64,000 bases of DNA from Naumovozyma dairenensis CBS 421 (GCF_000227115.2 NC_016482.1:1166054-1230053), one strand, 5' to 3'. Shown: positions 32,799-44,892, counted from the stretch's first letter. Numbers and translations are program-made. Notes: a model not told the origin generated them from the letters alone.

Positions 32799-35700
32799 CT
32801 TGATGATTTTTTATGCTTTAATGAGAAATATAAGAAGAGAGAACGAAGGAATTGATAGAATTGAAATTGAAACGTGTCTGCTTTTATATGTTAATTTTTC
32901 ATCTTTCCCTCGACCTCCAGATTAATTTCCCCAGATCCAGTGTTTCTACGTATTATGTAACGTATTGTACAATAATTTCTTTTTTTCTTGCTTCCAAATG
33001 AAAATTTGGAAGTAATATCAGTTTGTTGTTTCTTTTGTAATGCAATTCCGTACAAGCGTTTCTGAGTAAAAGTGAAACGGGAGACACCCCGCCGAATATA
33101 TTTCTTTTTGACAGGCCAGTCCGAAGAAAAAGCTTCAAGGAGAAAATCCTTTCTGTATATTCAAGTATGAGGGTACCTGGGTTCTTGATGTGGAAGTCAC
33201 GAAACTTTCGCAGGAGTTATTCCAGAAGTAGTGCCAACACCTCGAAGAAAAAATAGAAATGTTTTTTTCTTCATTTTGACGAATGTACGTAGGGGTCTTC
33301 GTTTGTGTTCCCCACTTTCATGGAGGCTGTACGAGAGTCTCCACGTGCGGAGGAACCCCTCGGTGTGTGGTCGTAAATTCGGGGTACATTTTTCCGAAGA
33401 TGTAAAATTTTAAGTAAAATGCCTGTACAAAAATATTTCATTTGAAGAAGAGGATGTGGTAAATGAAAAAAGAAAAGGACAAGAGCTTCCTTCGGATTTC
33501 TACATTCCGGGGACTGTTCTTTGTAAGGAAAGTTGTGACAGGACGGCAAGGGGTCTTCAAATATGTTCTTCTTTGGACCAAAATATCTGTACGGTGTATT
33601 GTTAGAGCTCCTCCTGCCAGTCCCGAAAAAACCAGGGAAATTTTTTCCAAGTTATTGAGATGGTGGAAAATAGTCAGCGCAACTCATACTACCTGTGCTA
33701 TCATTCAAGAGGCCGGGGGCGGGGGGATAGCTGCATATCTGCCACCTTTCCTGTACGTAAAAAGTTTGTCCCCCCAGAAGTCGTTCGTAAATATGCATAT
33801 ACCAATTTGGGTTCCACCGTTCGAAGTTGACAGTTCGAATCGGGGAGTTCGGCCAACAATTAGTATACCCAATTCAGTTATTGAGCAGGGTTCGGTCTTT
33901 TTTATAGCACTTGCTTCTGTAATAGAGGTGTGATAATACCAGTATGTGACTGATTGAAAAACTTCTTTATCCTAAGCTCCTTTTCAACCCTTCCTTATTT
34001 TAATCTCTGTGGAAAAGTTTTAACCATATCATGGTACAACAGCCAACCTGACCTCGTGCCTAACCCTACCATTTTCTGTATAGCGAAAAGGGCATAATGC
34101 ACCTGTGTTTAATTAAATGTCTATATATGTACTTTGGTGCCATTAGTCGAATCTTACTTTCTTTTTTCCGTACAAAGTCCATATTGTGGCAAAAAATAGT
34201 ATTATTTGAGTAAGTTACACCCAGGAAATCTTTACCAAAGTGCTCAGAGAAGACATTGGATGGAAAGACTTATTTAATACTTGTATAATATTTACAGATA
34301 TTTATATTATAAATGCTCTGAATTGACAGCGTTGCATGTTTTATGTGTCAACATTAGGTGTATGATACTTGAATTATTGGCCATGATGATTTCATAAAGT
34401 AGACTAGAATAAAATTAAGACATTATAGACCAGCTATAAGTATTTCTCTACCTTTCTGCAGGGCTTTAACTAAATTTTCAAATTTTTATTTATTCCAGAT
34501 AAATTCAATCCTATTATTAGCCACAGCCCAACCCTACCCTATTTGGAAAAGATTCCCCTTCATTCCAATTCTTAATCCTAAGCGGTGGCATACCTGTGTG
34601 ATACGTACATGATGTTGCAGAAGAGATACTTCGTCCTAGTTTCAATTGCTATTGTTATCATAGCATAGAGTCTGCTATATATCTACCCCAGGTTATTATT
34701 CCTCTGTGGTGTTTTCTGAGCTACTTTCAGAAAATGTTGGGTATGCCCAACTTGGGGTGATGCTACTTCTTAGCGGAGGAATCCGACGTTTTTATTTCCT
34801 TTCTTCCGGTATATCTGAAAAATGCGTATGGGATACCCTTGGGGTCTATACTCTATAGAACTATAGTTTATATTCCATAACTAAGACAGTATAATCAGAT
34901 GATGTCTTAAACTATGAGCTAGTTTCTATAGAGACAGTGTATATTAATGCCTCCCTCAAATTGGGTAGAAAATGCATAGCACGCTTCTTTGAGTAGATCT
35001 GTCTTTTTCATCTAGTCTATACATTGCATATATTATATAGTGGTAAGGACCTGTCTACTATGAGTCAACAAGCCATAATCTCCTTCATAATTTCAATTTT
35101 TTTTAATAGACAAATCTTCAAATTTGGGAATACAAATATATATTTGTCCAACCCCCACTTTTTTTAACTGAATGGTTATTAAAAACCTAAGCAATGACAA
35201 GTCAAATGCCTCTTCATGTAATATCGTACCCGAGAATGTTGGGGATTCCAGCCTTGATCATGATTAGAAAAAGAAAGAACGTAATAAAACCAGGAAGGGC
35301 ATGAAGCTTAATACATGCAACAGGGGTTCCCCAGTTTTCCCGAAGAAGGAAACTCGGGGACACAGCGCCCCAGAATTTCGCATTCGGTTGTTTTTCTTTT
35401 TTTCCCCTTCGGTTTACGGACGACTGTACCCCGATCCCTTCTAATAATTTTCCCTTGGTTCGACATGTATACGTTCTGCTATAAAACGATTGTACGAAAG
35501 CACTTCGACGACCAATTCTCGACGTAGTTACAAATACAAAACCCAGAAAACTTTTCTTCATTATTCTTCCTGAACAAGAGTTCGAAAGATGCTTGGTTGT
35601 TTATGGAGAGAGGTACGTCGAAGAGAGTAGTTTCTTACTAAGATTCCCCCCCTCCCCCCACCACCAGATTCTGATATTATCTAAATGTCATTTATGCTAT

Positions 35701-37607
35701 GTACGTAAACGGATAAGAACGAAAGCATAAAATCGAATCTTGTTGTCGAGTAATAATCGTACGTAAGTAGAGATTCACTTATACAAAGATATGAAGTGGG
35801 GTACATGCTAAAAAATACCAAGCTGGAATAACTTTTTTGGTAACAACAAAGAAAACCGTTCGATTCCAAAACCTAAAAGTGCAATAACTGGTTACAAGTT
35901 CCAGCAGACGTACGATAAGCTGGAACACTACTACAGGACGAATGTCGATAACCACTAAAAAAACCGGAAATAGTGTCGGTTTAATTGGCGGTATTCAGTT
36001 CCAGAAACGATGTTAGCTTAGGAACCGTTTGTAGGAGACCGACACACTGATCACGTAACGCATGTCATTTTTTTATACTCGCGTAGTTTTTTCCAGTTTC
36101 ATATCACGATGGAGTATAATGGCTCTAAAATAATATTATTACACATTGTAATATTGACGTATCCAGTAAACGTACGTAGAAAAACTGAACAATCCTTATA
36201 TTAGTCGGAAATAGGCTCATACGGCTGAAAGCATTAGTTGGCTAATATTTTTAATATAATTATATATTTTGCTTGAGGTATGTCAGTTGGATAATAAAAG
36301 CCCGGAACTAGTAAATCTGAAATATGTAAAAAAAACGACTTTGAGAATAAACTCTGAACTTGTAAGATTGGATCTTTTTTTATATACAGAACCTCCAATA
36401 CCATCACTATTCGGCTATGAACATTTTGCGAGAGACTAGAGTAATTAGTTTTACCGTAAAAGTCCATTATTTTTAATTTTGATTCACTTCTTGAAATTAC
36501 CCCATGAACGCATATGTATTTTCTTGAATCAATATATCTTGCTATCGGAGTTTGATTCGGCTTAAGATCATTCTGCCCCATATTAGTGCTGGTTTGTAGG
36601 TATTCTTTTTTTCTTGTGACGAAAACTATCGTTGGAAAAAAAGGAAAAAGTATATTCCAACTATAAGAATGTATTTTCATGGTACATGTTCAAGTAGCTA
36701 GGGTACCAGATGAGCTCGATACCTTCTTTATTACCACCTTCTACTAATTAAAATAGGAGCTACATAAGAACAATAAGGTTATGATGCATGTGTCCGAGCT
36801 CGATGTTTATACTTAGTTAGAAAAGATCTCACCAAGCTCATTCAAGTAAAATGCAACATACACCAATTTTCAGCAAACAAAGATAATAGTTTTGTGGTGA
36901 TGAAGAAATTGATGTGTCTGGGGTTAGTCGTTGCCTCTCAAAGTAGTCAATATTGTTGCTTTCAGGGTGGCGATAGCCATTGCAGCATGATAATATACAC
37001 TTGCTTATCTGCCAATTCATTGATGTAGGATCTTCTTCTATGCCATTCTTTCTACAAATGGGTAACCTAATGTTCTCTGCCTTGTAAATTTTGTCATTGA
37101 TGTAGCTCTTTCATTTAGTAATTACTGTACGCTGCATTCTCTATCATTTTTTATTTACTTTCCATGGTTACCTTTTTGATTCTCAGTCAACATTATTTAC
37201 CTTAGATGGCTGAAACTAAAAAATATGAAAAATAAATAATAAACGAGAAAAGAAAAAACAGTCCAGGTGTCTTCTAGTTGGCTAAGAATTTAAAAGCTAA
37301 ATAACAGGTGCAAAGATTAAAATAAAACTAGGCTACATATTTTGTTAAGATCCCAAGGTTTACATTAGATGATTCCAGCTCTTGCTGTTACTGAACAAAC
37401 GAAATATCATTTTGGAGCGGTGGTTTCACCCTACTGCCTTTCAACAATTTACCAATTCATCATGTTTTCATGCTGCCCAATTTTGTACTATCATGACTAA
37501 CGTATTCACTAATTCCCATACATTAGTCAATAAGAGCCAAAACTGATCTTGTTGTCCTAGATGTAAGGGCATTACTCTCATATTATCAGATAACTATTAC
37601 AACCAAC
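32799..37607. other. Gene-poor region upstream of HXT copy B
   Basis: Nearly 5 kb without a recognisable gene. The part to about 34 kb is probably HXT promoter, with GC-richer patches and two Rgt1-like matches (CGGAGGA near 33344, TTTTCCG near 33393). An open frame at 33463-33933 has no domain and lies in promoter-like DNA. An imperfect inverted repeat occurs near 34852-34932 (CTATAGAA...TTCTATAG arms). TACGTA palindromes recur (33285, 33753, 34604, 35700, 35761, 36174). Frames at 35214-35561 and 36234-36680 (minus) are not recognised and are not called. Confidence 0.45.
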
Positions 37608-38400
37608 TCATTCATTCAATCCCAAAAGTTCGCAAAGTTTGAAGAAAAATTGGGATAGCCAACGCGAGGATTCAACAGAATCATGAAGAGCCCATAGTTC
37701 AGAGTTCGCACCACGAAATTGATCAAGAGTTGAACTTTTAGCAGCCCAATTAAATATAGCTTCGTTAATGAGTAACATATAACCGTACTCGGTATCGATC
37801 GATTGGATTAACAGAGTCACTGCTGTCAACATAGATGGAAATTTTTAACTTGGGTTCACGATTGGAAATCATCGTAAAGGCATAGTTTTTTAGTAGCATC
37901 TAAACAATCATATGTTCTGGTATATCTTTTCCGAAGAGATTCAGTAGGAAAATTGTTGTATTGGGATGTATATCGAGCTTTGAAGGATAGATCTGGTCGG
38001 CACATTCGAGCATGGTATTGTAAATCACCGCTCGTTATGCGAGAATCAAAACCGAAATTTTCTGAACTTAGATTTTTAGTAGTAAGGTAATCTGTGTATG
38101 AAGGACTTTCGAATGTTGATGATATATTAAGGTAGTGATCAAAGTTGGTGTTCTTAGGGTGGTAGAATGAACATTTTTTATTTTAACGTTATACTTGTCA
38201 GCAATAAATGTACTTAATGGGCCTAAAGATTTCAATTTGATATCTGCTGAAAATAGTTCCGTTTGAACTTGGTGTAATAATTCCTTTGCAAAGGCGAAGA
38301 CGACGAGATCATCAACCTAAATTAATGTGAAAACAAATCCGTTAGTAAAACGTCCATAATAGACATTTCTTCAGACAGTTTGGTAATACGAAATCTGAAT
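37608..38400 (-). pseudogene. Decayed Ty1/copia polymerase: reverse transcriptase and RNase H remnants
   Basis: Read on the minus strand, 38280-38340 gives FVFTLI-stop-VDDLVVFA, the reverse transcriptase catalytic YVDD motif with its Tyr replaced by a TAG codon. Further on come a KSLGPL segment (near 38220) and MCRPDLSF...YTSQYNNFPTE (about 38015-37940), the copia polymerase C-terminal block. RNase H-like sequence follows at 37832-37608 (YGYMLLINEAIFNWAAKSST, then ANSELWALHDSVES). The order RT then RNase H is correct for a minus-strand element. Several stops and frame changes make it dead. No LTR was found next to it. Confidence 0.8.
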
Positions 38401-40200
38401 TTTGGCTCTTCATGATTGCATCATCGCAGTGGCTATCTAACATCATCGCATGTGCTATCTATTTCTTCAAGCTTTGCAAACTATGTGATTATATAGTCAG
38501 TAGTTATATTTATTAGCATGGGATGTATTAACGGTTCTGTATAATAACCAATACCTGTCGAAGTTGGGCCTAAATGGATACCAGGAATGGCAGTAAATTA
38601 GAAATCAGGGGGGAAAATCAATGCACTACTCCCAGGTCAAGAATCTCATTATGATGTTATTTACATATCTGAAAGACATAATTGCTGCACATCCAACTAC
38701 ATAGATATATTACTTCGGAATCAACAGCTCCACCATGACCATATACTACTACCACAGGCAATCCTAATGGTGCAACTCAATTATTACCAGAATATACTAT
38801 CATACCAGGTCCATATGCAACCGAAGGCGGAAAAAGAGTTCAATCCAAAGCCATAACCTAAATTTGATCAGACGTTGGGTCATACCCAAAATAATGAATC
38901 TACAGATGAATAATGCAATAAAATAGGTTTCATTAATAATGATTTAATAGTTGAAAACGTATCCAAAATTTATGAGAGCTTAGTGGAAGAAAATCATCAA
39001 AGAAACTAAAGCTGACGTCAGACATAGTTATAGAACCCAAGCTGTTCAAATAAAGAGTTTCTCCGTTAAAGAACTAAAGAAGTTTGTAAATACTTTACCC
39101 AAAAAATTGCCGTTAAATTACCATAAAATAAATACGCCACACACTAAAAATGAGTAATAGTATGTTTAAAATGTGGGAAGATGAGATGTGCATGTGACGG
39201 AAGTATAACGAGCAACAAATTCGATTTTACAAGTAATTTATTCCTTTTATATATAACCTAACTCAGCGGATAGGTTTAGATACAAGCAGTTTTTTCATTA
39301 GTAACTTCTTTCTTCGAACCAATAATAACCTGACCTATTACTGGCTTCTGTCTGTGGGTCTGTGCAATTTCAACAGTTTATTTATTGAAAGTAACAAGTG
39401 GATTTTCTTGGAAAAAGATGGAATAAAGAAATGCCATTTTTTATTTTTTCTTTTAGAAATCGCCACGTTTGTATTGTATTTCCTGGGTATATAATAATTG
39501 ACAAAATCACCTAGTATTGTAATTATGTTTTCAGTTTCAACCGAATTATATACCCGAATACGAAATCGAACAGATTGGTGGGCCATGCGTTATTTTCACT
39601 TCGTCATTACAGGATTCTTTATCATGTTTGTCGAATGGATAAATAATAATAATAATAATAATAATAGTAGTCATCGATTCAATGTTTAACACATTTTAAT
39701 TTAAGGCCATGGAAATGTAGGAATATTGTACGCATTGTGGTTGATAAGATAGACTCTATACATTGAATATATAATACTTCCTCTTTCGAAGACTTTTAGA
39801 AATAGCACCCTATATGCATTAGCCAATGGTTTTGTCTATTAATCGAAATTATCTCATAAAATATCTAAATACTTAACACCATTTGCTTACGGCGTGATGG
39901 CACAAATTATTGCAAAAGGGAACGTCGGTTCTAGTCCTTGATCCTAAAATATTTCATATATTTCGCGTGAAACTTTTTCTCATTGATATTGAAAAATATA
40001 ACGAAATAAGATGGAAGTCCAGAAAATGGAACAGAAGGAACAGCAGTGTGAAAGAACATCAAATTAATGAACATACTTCTAATATCGGGGCTCAACGTTA
40101 TACCTTAAATTTGTTCAGAATATTTGTCAACCAGAAACAAGTCACGTTGATTAGTATATATATATACAGTGTGTATTACAACTACGACAATTCCAGCCCG
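38401..40200. other. Intergenic; possible coding debris near 38600-39000
   Basis: On the plus strand a frame from about 38611 is open for roughly 80 codons and then continues after single stops, with protein-like composition (NALLPGQESHYDVIYISE, later NNDLIVENVSKIYESLVEEN). It matches nothing I recognise and may be the remains of an unknown gene. A TATATATATATA stretch at 40155-40166 is a likely TATA box for the next gene. An (AAT)n run lies near 39643-39665. Confidence 0.35.
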
Positions 40201-41142
40201 ATGTCGTCACCCATAAAAGAAGGTGTTGAAAATGTACAACATAAAGAAAATGATAGCAATATTCAGGTACCAAAGGAACCGTTCAGTTTTATCTTTTCAA
40301 ACTATCATAAAGATGTTACAAACAAAGATCTTCAAATAATCAGAATCACTGCCGAATATTTCGTCGCTAATGAGATAACCGATCTGAATTCTCTTTTGGT
40401 GCAATTGAAGGAATCATTCGAAGATATTTCTCAATTTAATTTCTGCAAAGCAGATCATCCATTAAACGATTTATTTCTGGCATTTATTAATCAATATAAA
40501 CAAATCAAAATTTGCAGATCCGCCACAGCTCCACCGTGTATTAAAAATACAGGTAAAGACGAATCATCTCAAAACGAATTTCTCCAACGATGCTTTAAAA
40601 GATCCATATTTAATGAATATGCAAAGGAGTATCATACAGAGAAGGAGGAAGCTAACAAACTACAAAAGATTCAATTTTATTCGTTTAATTGGACAAAATT
40701 TAAAGTTGTAGGTAAAATTATTGTCGACGGCATAGATGAAACCACTGTTCCAGAACCTTTGGATTTCAAAATGCTCTCGCTTAAGAATATTAATAACACT
40801 ATTTCAACACTATTTAATGAGCCTACTGCGTTTAAAGTGGCTGAATCCGAACCAGGAAAAAAGAGTAAACGTAAATTAAATGTGAGAGGTGCCGGAGAGA
40901 CACGTCGTAAGAAAAATAAGAATTCCCCCAATTTAAGCACTGAGAATGGGAGAATGATTGAATGCCCAATTACTCATAAGATGGTGGAAGCCGATAATTT
41001 TGATAAGCATCTACGAATACTACTTTCAGATCCTAATTATAAACAAGAACGAGAAAAGTACGAGGCGAAACATAGATTAACAAACTTAACTACAGACGAA
41101 ATATTTGAAAACATCCAACGAATTGTCCAGAAAGGAAAATAA
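40201..41142 (+). CDS. PRP21: Prp21-like splicing factor (SF3a120) with retained C-terminal segment
   Basis: SF3a subunit that helps U2 snRNP join the branch site. The frame is open upstream to 39910 but that part is not protein-like; the ATG at 40201 (MSSPIKEGVENVQ), 35 bp after a TATA box, gives 313 residues. About residues 28-105 form a SURP module (FSFIFSNYHKDVTNKDLQI, then ADHPLNDLFLAFINQYK), matching the second SURP of Prp21 (PDFLFSQYDTGISRRDMEVI). CFKRSIFNEYAKEYHTEKEE and IQFYSFNWTKFKVVGKI follow the Prp9-binding region, and GAGETRRKKNK matches the end of S. cerevisiae Prp21 (VGETRLKKSKK). Unlike that 280-residue protein, this one continues with IECPITHKMVEADNFDKHLR and LLSDPNYKQEREKYEAKH, resembling the PITGE...EHMRIGLLDPRWLEQRD segment of human SF3A1. 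The first SURP module of S. cerevisiae Prp21 is not seen. It may be the sole PRP21 or a paralogue; its neighbours do not match the S. cerevisiae locus. Confidence 0.85.
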   Translation: MSSPIKEGVENVQHKENDSNIQVPKEPFSFIFSNYHKDVTNKDLQIIRITAEYFVANEITDLNSLLVQLKESFEDISQFNFCKADHPLNDLFLAFINQYKQIKICRSATAPPCIKNTGKDESSQNEFLQRCFKRSIFNEYAKEYHTEKEEANKLQKIQFYSFNWTKFKVVGKIIVDGIDETTVPEPLDFKMLSLKNINNTISTLFNEPTAFKVAESEPGKKSKRKLNVRGAGETRRKKNKNSPNLSTENGRMIECPITHKMVEADNFDKHLRILLSDPNYKQEREKYEAKHRLTNLTTDEIFENIQRIVQKGK

Positions 41143-42002
41143 AAACTGTGACATTGTCCATCCAAAGCGTAGCGCCAAAATAACTATAAACTAACCAAAA
41201 TAAAAAAGCCATCAATTATCCCGCCTAGGAGTTAAGGAAACTATGTATATTTATCTCAGCAAAAAATAAGGGCTATGTAATTGAGGAGTAACATAAACGA
41301 TCGTTACGAATAGCTGATTCTTCGAAGAGAATAAAGGACTGTTTTTTTGTTGATTCTGTGAATCCGTCTAGTTAGATTATTCATCTTATCTGACATTTGC
41401 CAATACTCGCCATTCAAAGTTACCGGTATATCTTTACAGACCTACTAATTATACTATCACCCGATTGATGGTGAATTTTGCACCGATCAATTCAATATCT
41501 TCTCCTCAGCACAGTTCTGGACAGTCATAAAATATGAAGAATGTTTACAGAATTGTAATCTTTTTCTTTGGCGCAGTTCATTAATTTTTTTCGCTTCCCA
41601 AAATTTTCGTCACAAAAAGAAATCGAGCTTACTTTATTTATCCGCCCTAAGAAAAACCGCAGAATAGTTAATCCTTAATTTCTCTGCTTTCTGTAATGTT
41701 ACTATTTCTGCGTTTTTATCCTACACAATCTCCCCACAATAAGACGTCAAACTATGAACAAAGAATATGTCGGGGAATGGGCTGTAAAAAAATGGCGTTC
41801 AAAAAAGATATTGTTATTATTTTGACCGGATGAATTGGTATAAAATCGATTAATGTATCTTATTCCTTTTCTGTCGGATTTCTTCTCAAGTTCCTCTAAG
41901 TTTAATCAGCAAAACAGAAAACCATACATACAATACAAATAAACTCTTTCAAACTTAACTTTTAAAAATTTTCTTATACCAAAAAAATAGAATTAAATAA
42001 CA
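41143..42002. other. Intergenic, former HXT promoter
   Basis: AT-rich spacer with no gene. Its right part should be the old promoter of the HXT pseudogene, with an A-rich leader just before the former start codon. Confidence 0.5.
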
Positions 42003-43142
42003 ATGTCCGGAAATCTCGATTTAGCAAATGAAAGTACTTAGCTTTCAAATACCTCCCAAAATTCCAATATATCAAACCCAATTATAAAAAAAGGAAAACT
42101 CAACAATGGAACTCACAGCTACTGAAATAGGACCTGAATTTCAAACTAAACCATTATCCGCATATTTTACAGTAATTATACTTTGTTTAATGATTACCTT
42201 TGGTGGATTTATTTTTTTCGGGTGAGATACCGGTACCTAATTTGAAGAAGCTAAACGGTCATTAGCACAATCCAACAAGACTTCTGTTGATGATATTCTT
42301 GTCCTAACTGAATTAGATAATATCAATTCTGGTGTGGAAGCTGAAAGGGCTGCTGGGAATGCTTCATGGGGTAAATTATTTTCAACTAGGGATAAAATCT
42401 TACAACGTGTAATTATGGGTGCAGTTGTCCAATCTTTACAACAATTAACTGGTTGTAATTATTTCTTCTACTACGGTACTACAATTTTCCAAGCTGTTGG
42501 TATGGAAGATTCTTATCTGACTTCTATAGTCTTAGGTGTTGTCAATTTTGCATCTACATTCGCTGCATTATGGACTGTTGAAAGATTTGAGCACAGAAGA
42601 TGTTTATTATTTGGTTCTGCAGCCATGGCAGTTTGTTTTGTTGTTTTTGCTTCCACTGGTGTTACAGAATTATATCCAAACGGTCATGATCAAGCTACTT
42701 CGAAAGTAGCGGATAACATTATGATTGTCTTCACTTATTTATTCATTTTCTTCTTTGCGACTACATGGGCACCTATTCCATTTGTTGTTGTTGCTGAATC
42801 TTACCCACTTCTTATCAAAAATCGTGCAATGGCTATTGCAGTTGGTGCAAACTGGATGTGGGGATTCGCTATTGGATTTTGTACACCATTTGTCACAAGT
42901 ACTATCAATTTCTACTACGGGTTTATATTTTTCGGCTATTTAATTTTCTCTATACTTTACGTGTTTTTCTTTGTTTGTGAAACCAAAGGATTATTATTAG
43001 AAAAAGTTACTGAAATGTACGAAGAAGGTGCTGTACCATGGACATCTACCACCTGAGTTGCTGTATCCAAATGAGTAACCCATTATGATGTCGATGCTAA
43101 CCAAAGATAACGACAAACCCTTTTTTCAAACGAAACTTTTTA
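42003..43142 (+). pseudogene. Hexose transporter pseudogene with internal deletion
   Basis: A third HXT copy in the opposite orientation to the intact pair. From the ATG at 42003 the tail region reads MSGNLDLANEST and hits a stop at 42039. In a second frame, KPLSAYFTVIILCLMITFGG leads into helix 1 and ends in G-stop-DTGT at the normal GWDTGT motif (Trp codon TGG changed to TGA). The sequence then jumps directly to [18 protein letters not shown], the central loop, so helices 1-6 (about 190 codons) are deleted. From 42334 the second half is open for 240 codons and well preserved ([14 protein letters not shown], later [14 protein letters not shown]). It stops at PWTSTT-stop, with further lesions through the C-terminal tail (HYDVDAN, then NDKPFF in another frame). 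It cannot make a transporter. Confidence 0.93.
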
Positions 43143-43465
43143 AAGACTTCCTGTTCTATAATTTGCGTTTATGACTCATTTTGCACCTGCTTCCTGTTTA
43201 TATTATGCTCTTTTTTTCAAGTAACCTTTGTACAGATAAAACTATATTTAGATATACACTTACATATATTTTAAAAAAATTCTCATTCGTTCACAAAGAT
43301 ATTATTCTACGTGATATAATAGTTGAAAATTTCTGAGAAAATTTTGAGCCTAAATAAAATTCTATTCTTTATTAAACTAACCAACTAGCAGCATCTTTCT
43401 TAAGCTTTCGGATAATCTACAGAAATTCATTTCGGAAAATTTATCGTTTAGAGTGAATTAGTTTC

Positions 43466-43485
43466 NNNNNNNNNNNNNNNNNNNN
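43466..43485. other. Assembly gap (20 N)
   Basis: Run of 20 N in spacer between the HXT pseudogene and the peroxidase gene. Confidence 0.99.
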
Positions 43486-43777
43486 GTGCGGGGTTCCGAG
43501 AAGTCTTCGTACAAAAGCAAAATTTTTCTCCTCCCCCCCCATATAAAGGAATCCTTAATATTATTGGAAGGATACTTAAATGAACAAGATGATTCTCTAA
43601 ACGCCCCCCTGTACGAAAAGCCTACCAAATACACAAGTTTTATAAACTACCCATAAATTACAAATTTTCAATTCTCATAGAATTATTTAAGCATTTACGT
43701 ACTCAATCCTGCTGGATAAAAGAATAGTATTAGTTGAAGCAAGACAACTTTTTTTTTTTGTTTCTGCTGAAAATAAT

Positions 43778-44263
43778 ATGACAACTTTTTACGATTTAAC
43801 GGCAAACCTACCGAACGATGAAACATTCCATTTCTCAGACTTAAAAGGGAAAGTAGTTCTGATAGTAAATGTAGCTTCAAAATGTTCGTTCACACCTCAA
43901 TATAAACCCTTAGAACACTTATATAGAAAGTACAAAGACAAAGGGTTTACCATTTTAGGTTTCCCCTGTAACCAGTTTGCTGGCCAAGAACCTGGATCAG
44001 ATGCAGATATTAAGAAATTTTGCCAGGAAACTTTTGGTGTAACGTTCCCACTAATGAAGAAAATTAATGTCAACGGAAGTCAAACTGATCCTGTATATCA
44101 ATACTTGAAGTCTCAAAAACCAGGAGTATTTGGTCTGAAGACTATAAAGTGGAACTTTGAAAAATTCTTAATAGATAAGAGCGGTAACGTATATGAGAGA
44201 TATTCATCTTTAATAAGGCCAGAAGAGTTGGAAAAGGAAATTGAAAAATTACTAGGTCAATAA
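43778..44263 (+). CDS. GPX2/HYR1-like: Glutathione-peroxidase-like thiol peroxidase (Gpx2/Hyr1 type)
   Basis: 161-residue thioredoxin-fold peroxidase that reduces H2O2 and lipid hydroperoxides, usually with thioredoxin as electron donor. S. cerevisiae Hyr1 (Gpx3) also relays peroxide signals to Yap1. The peroxidatic Cys36 is in NVASKCSFTPQY; the resolving Cys82 is in KKFCQETFGVTFPLM; Cys64 is in GFPCNQFAGQEPGS. The catalytic Gln70 and the Trp125-Asn126 pair (KWNFEKFLID) are present. Length matches Gpx2 (162) and Hyr1 (163). The C-terminal RYSSLIRPEELEKEIEKLL slightly favours Hyr1; the exact paralogue is not certain. Confidence 0.95.
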   Translation: MTTFYDLTANLPNDETFHFSDLKGKVVLIVNVASKCSFTPQYKPLEHLYRKYKDKGFTILGFPCNQFAGQEPGSDADIKKFCQETFGVTFPLMKKINVNGSQTDPVYQYLKSQKPGVFGLKTIKWNFEKFLIDKSGNVYERYSSLIRPEELEKEIEKLLGQ

Positions 44264-44892
44264 ATACGTTCAAGATATTATACAAACAAAGTAACCGTCT
44301 AAAAGATAAGGTTTCACGTTCCTCCCCTTCCCCAAACTGTCCTGATCTCCCTCGCTCAACAAACGGGGAAGATGTATTTAGTTAATCGGTAATAGTACCG
44401 GATCATTTGAATCTATAATACTAATTCGTATGGCTGATGATCCATGAAAATAGAAGGAGTATACCCACCCACAGAGCGTATGTCTCAAAAAATATAGTTT
44501 GAGCATCCAAACTTTTGGGAATATCTGTAACTTTACGGAGAAAGTTTTTTTTATAGTCGTATCCCACTCCAAAACGAGAGGGATTTCATTTTTGCATTTT
44601 TTACTATTCATAACATTTTAGGATCGTACAATCAATGTCTAACAATCTCTATATATCAATATTAGTACCATCGAAACCTATCTATGATTTGTAGAAATTG
44701 GGTGAATAAAATATAGTACGTAGACTTAGACCAAAATATTTGGAGATTTATGTACTTTTGAAAAATTTGGTGCTCTCCCGGGAGCAATAAATCTGAATTG
44801 AACATGATACTGAACACTTGTATAGACAGTACCATACAATCAAATGAAACCATAGTAATGACGTACCATCTAGCCAGTGAGGTTTTACCATT
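44264..44892. other. Intergenic GPX-SIR1-like
   Basis: Spacer of 0.6 kb with no recognised gene; it contains one TACGTA (near 44718) and the promoter of the Sir1-family gene. Confidence 0.5.

Noticed and set aside
33463..33933. 156-codon frame upstream of HXT copy B
   Set aside because: Starts with ATG but has no recognisable motif and lies where a long HXT promoter is expected. Left as promoter DNA.
36234..36680. 148-codon minus-strand frame in the gene-poor region
   Set aside because: Composition is dominated by AT-rich codons, and no family is recognised. Could be revisited with expression data.
39910..40200. In-frame N-terminal extension of the Prp21-like protein from a TTG
   Set aside because: The extension is not protein-like, contains no SURP module and includes the TATA stretch; ATG 40201 is a better start.
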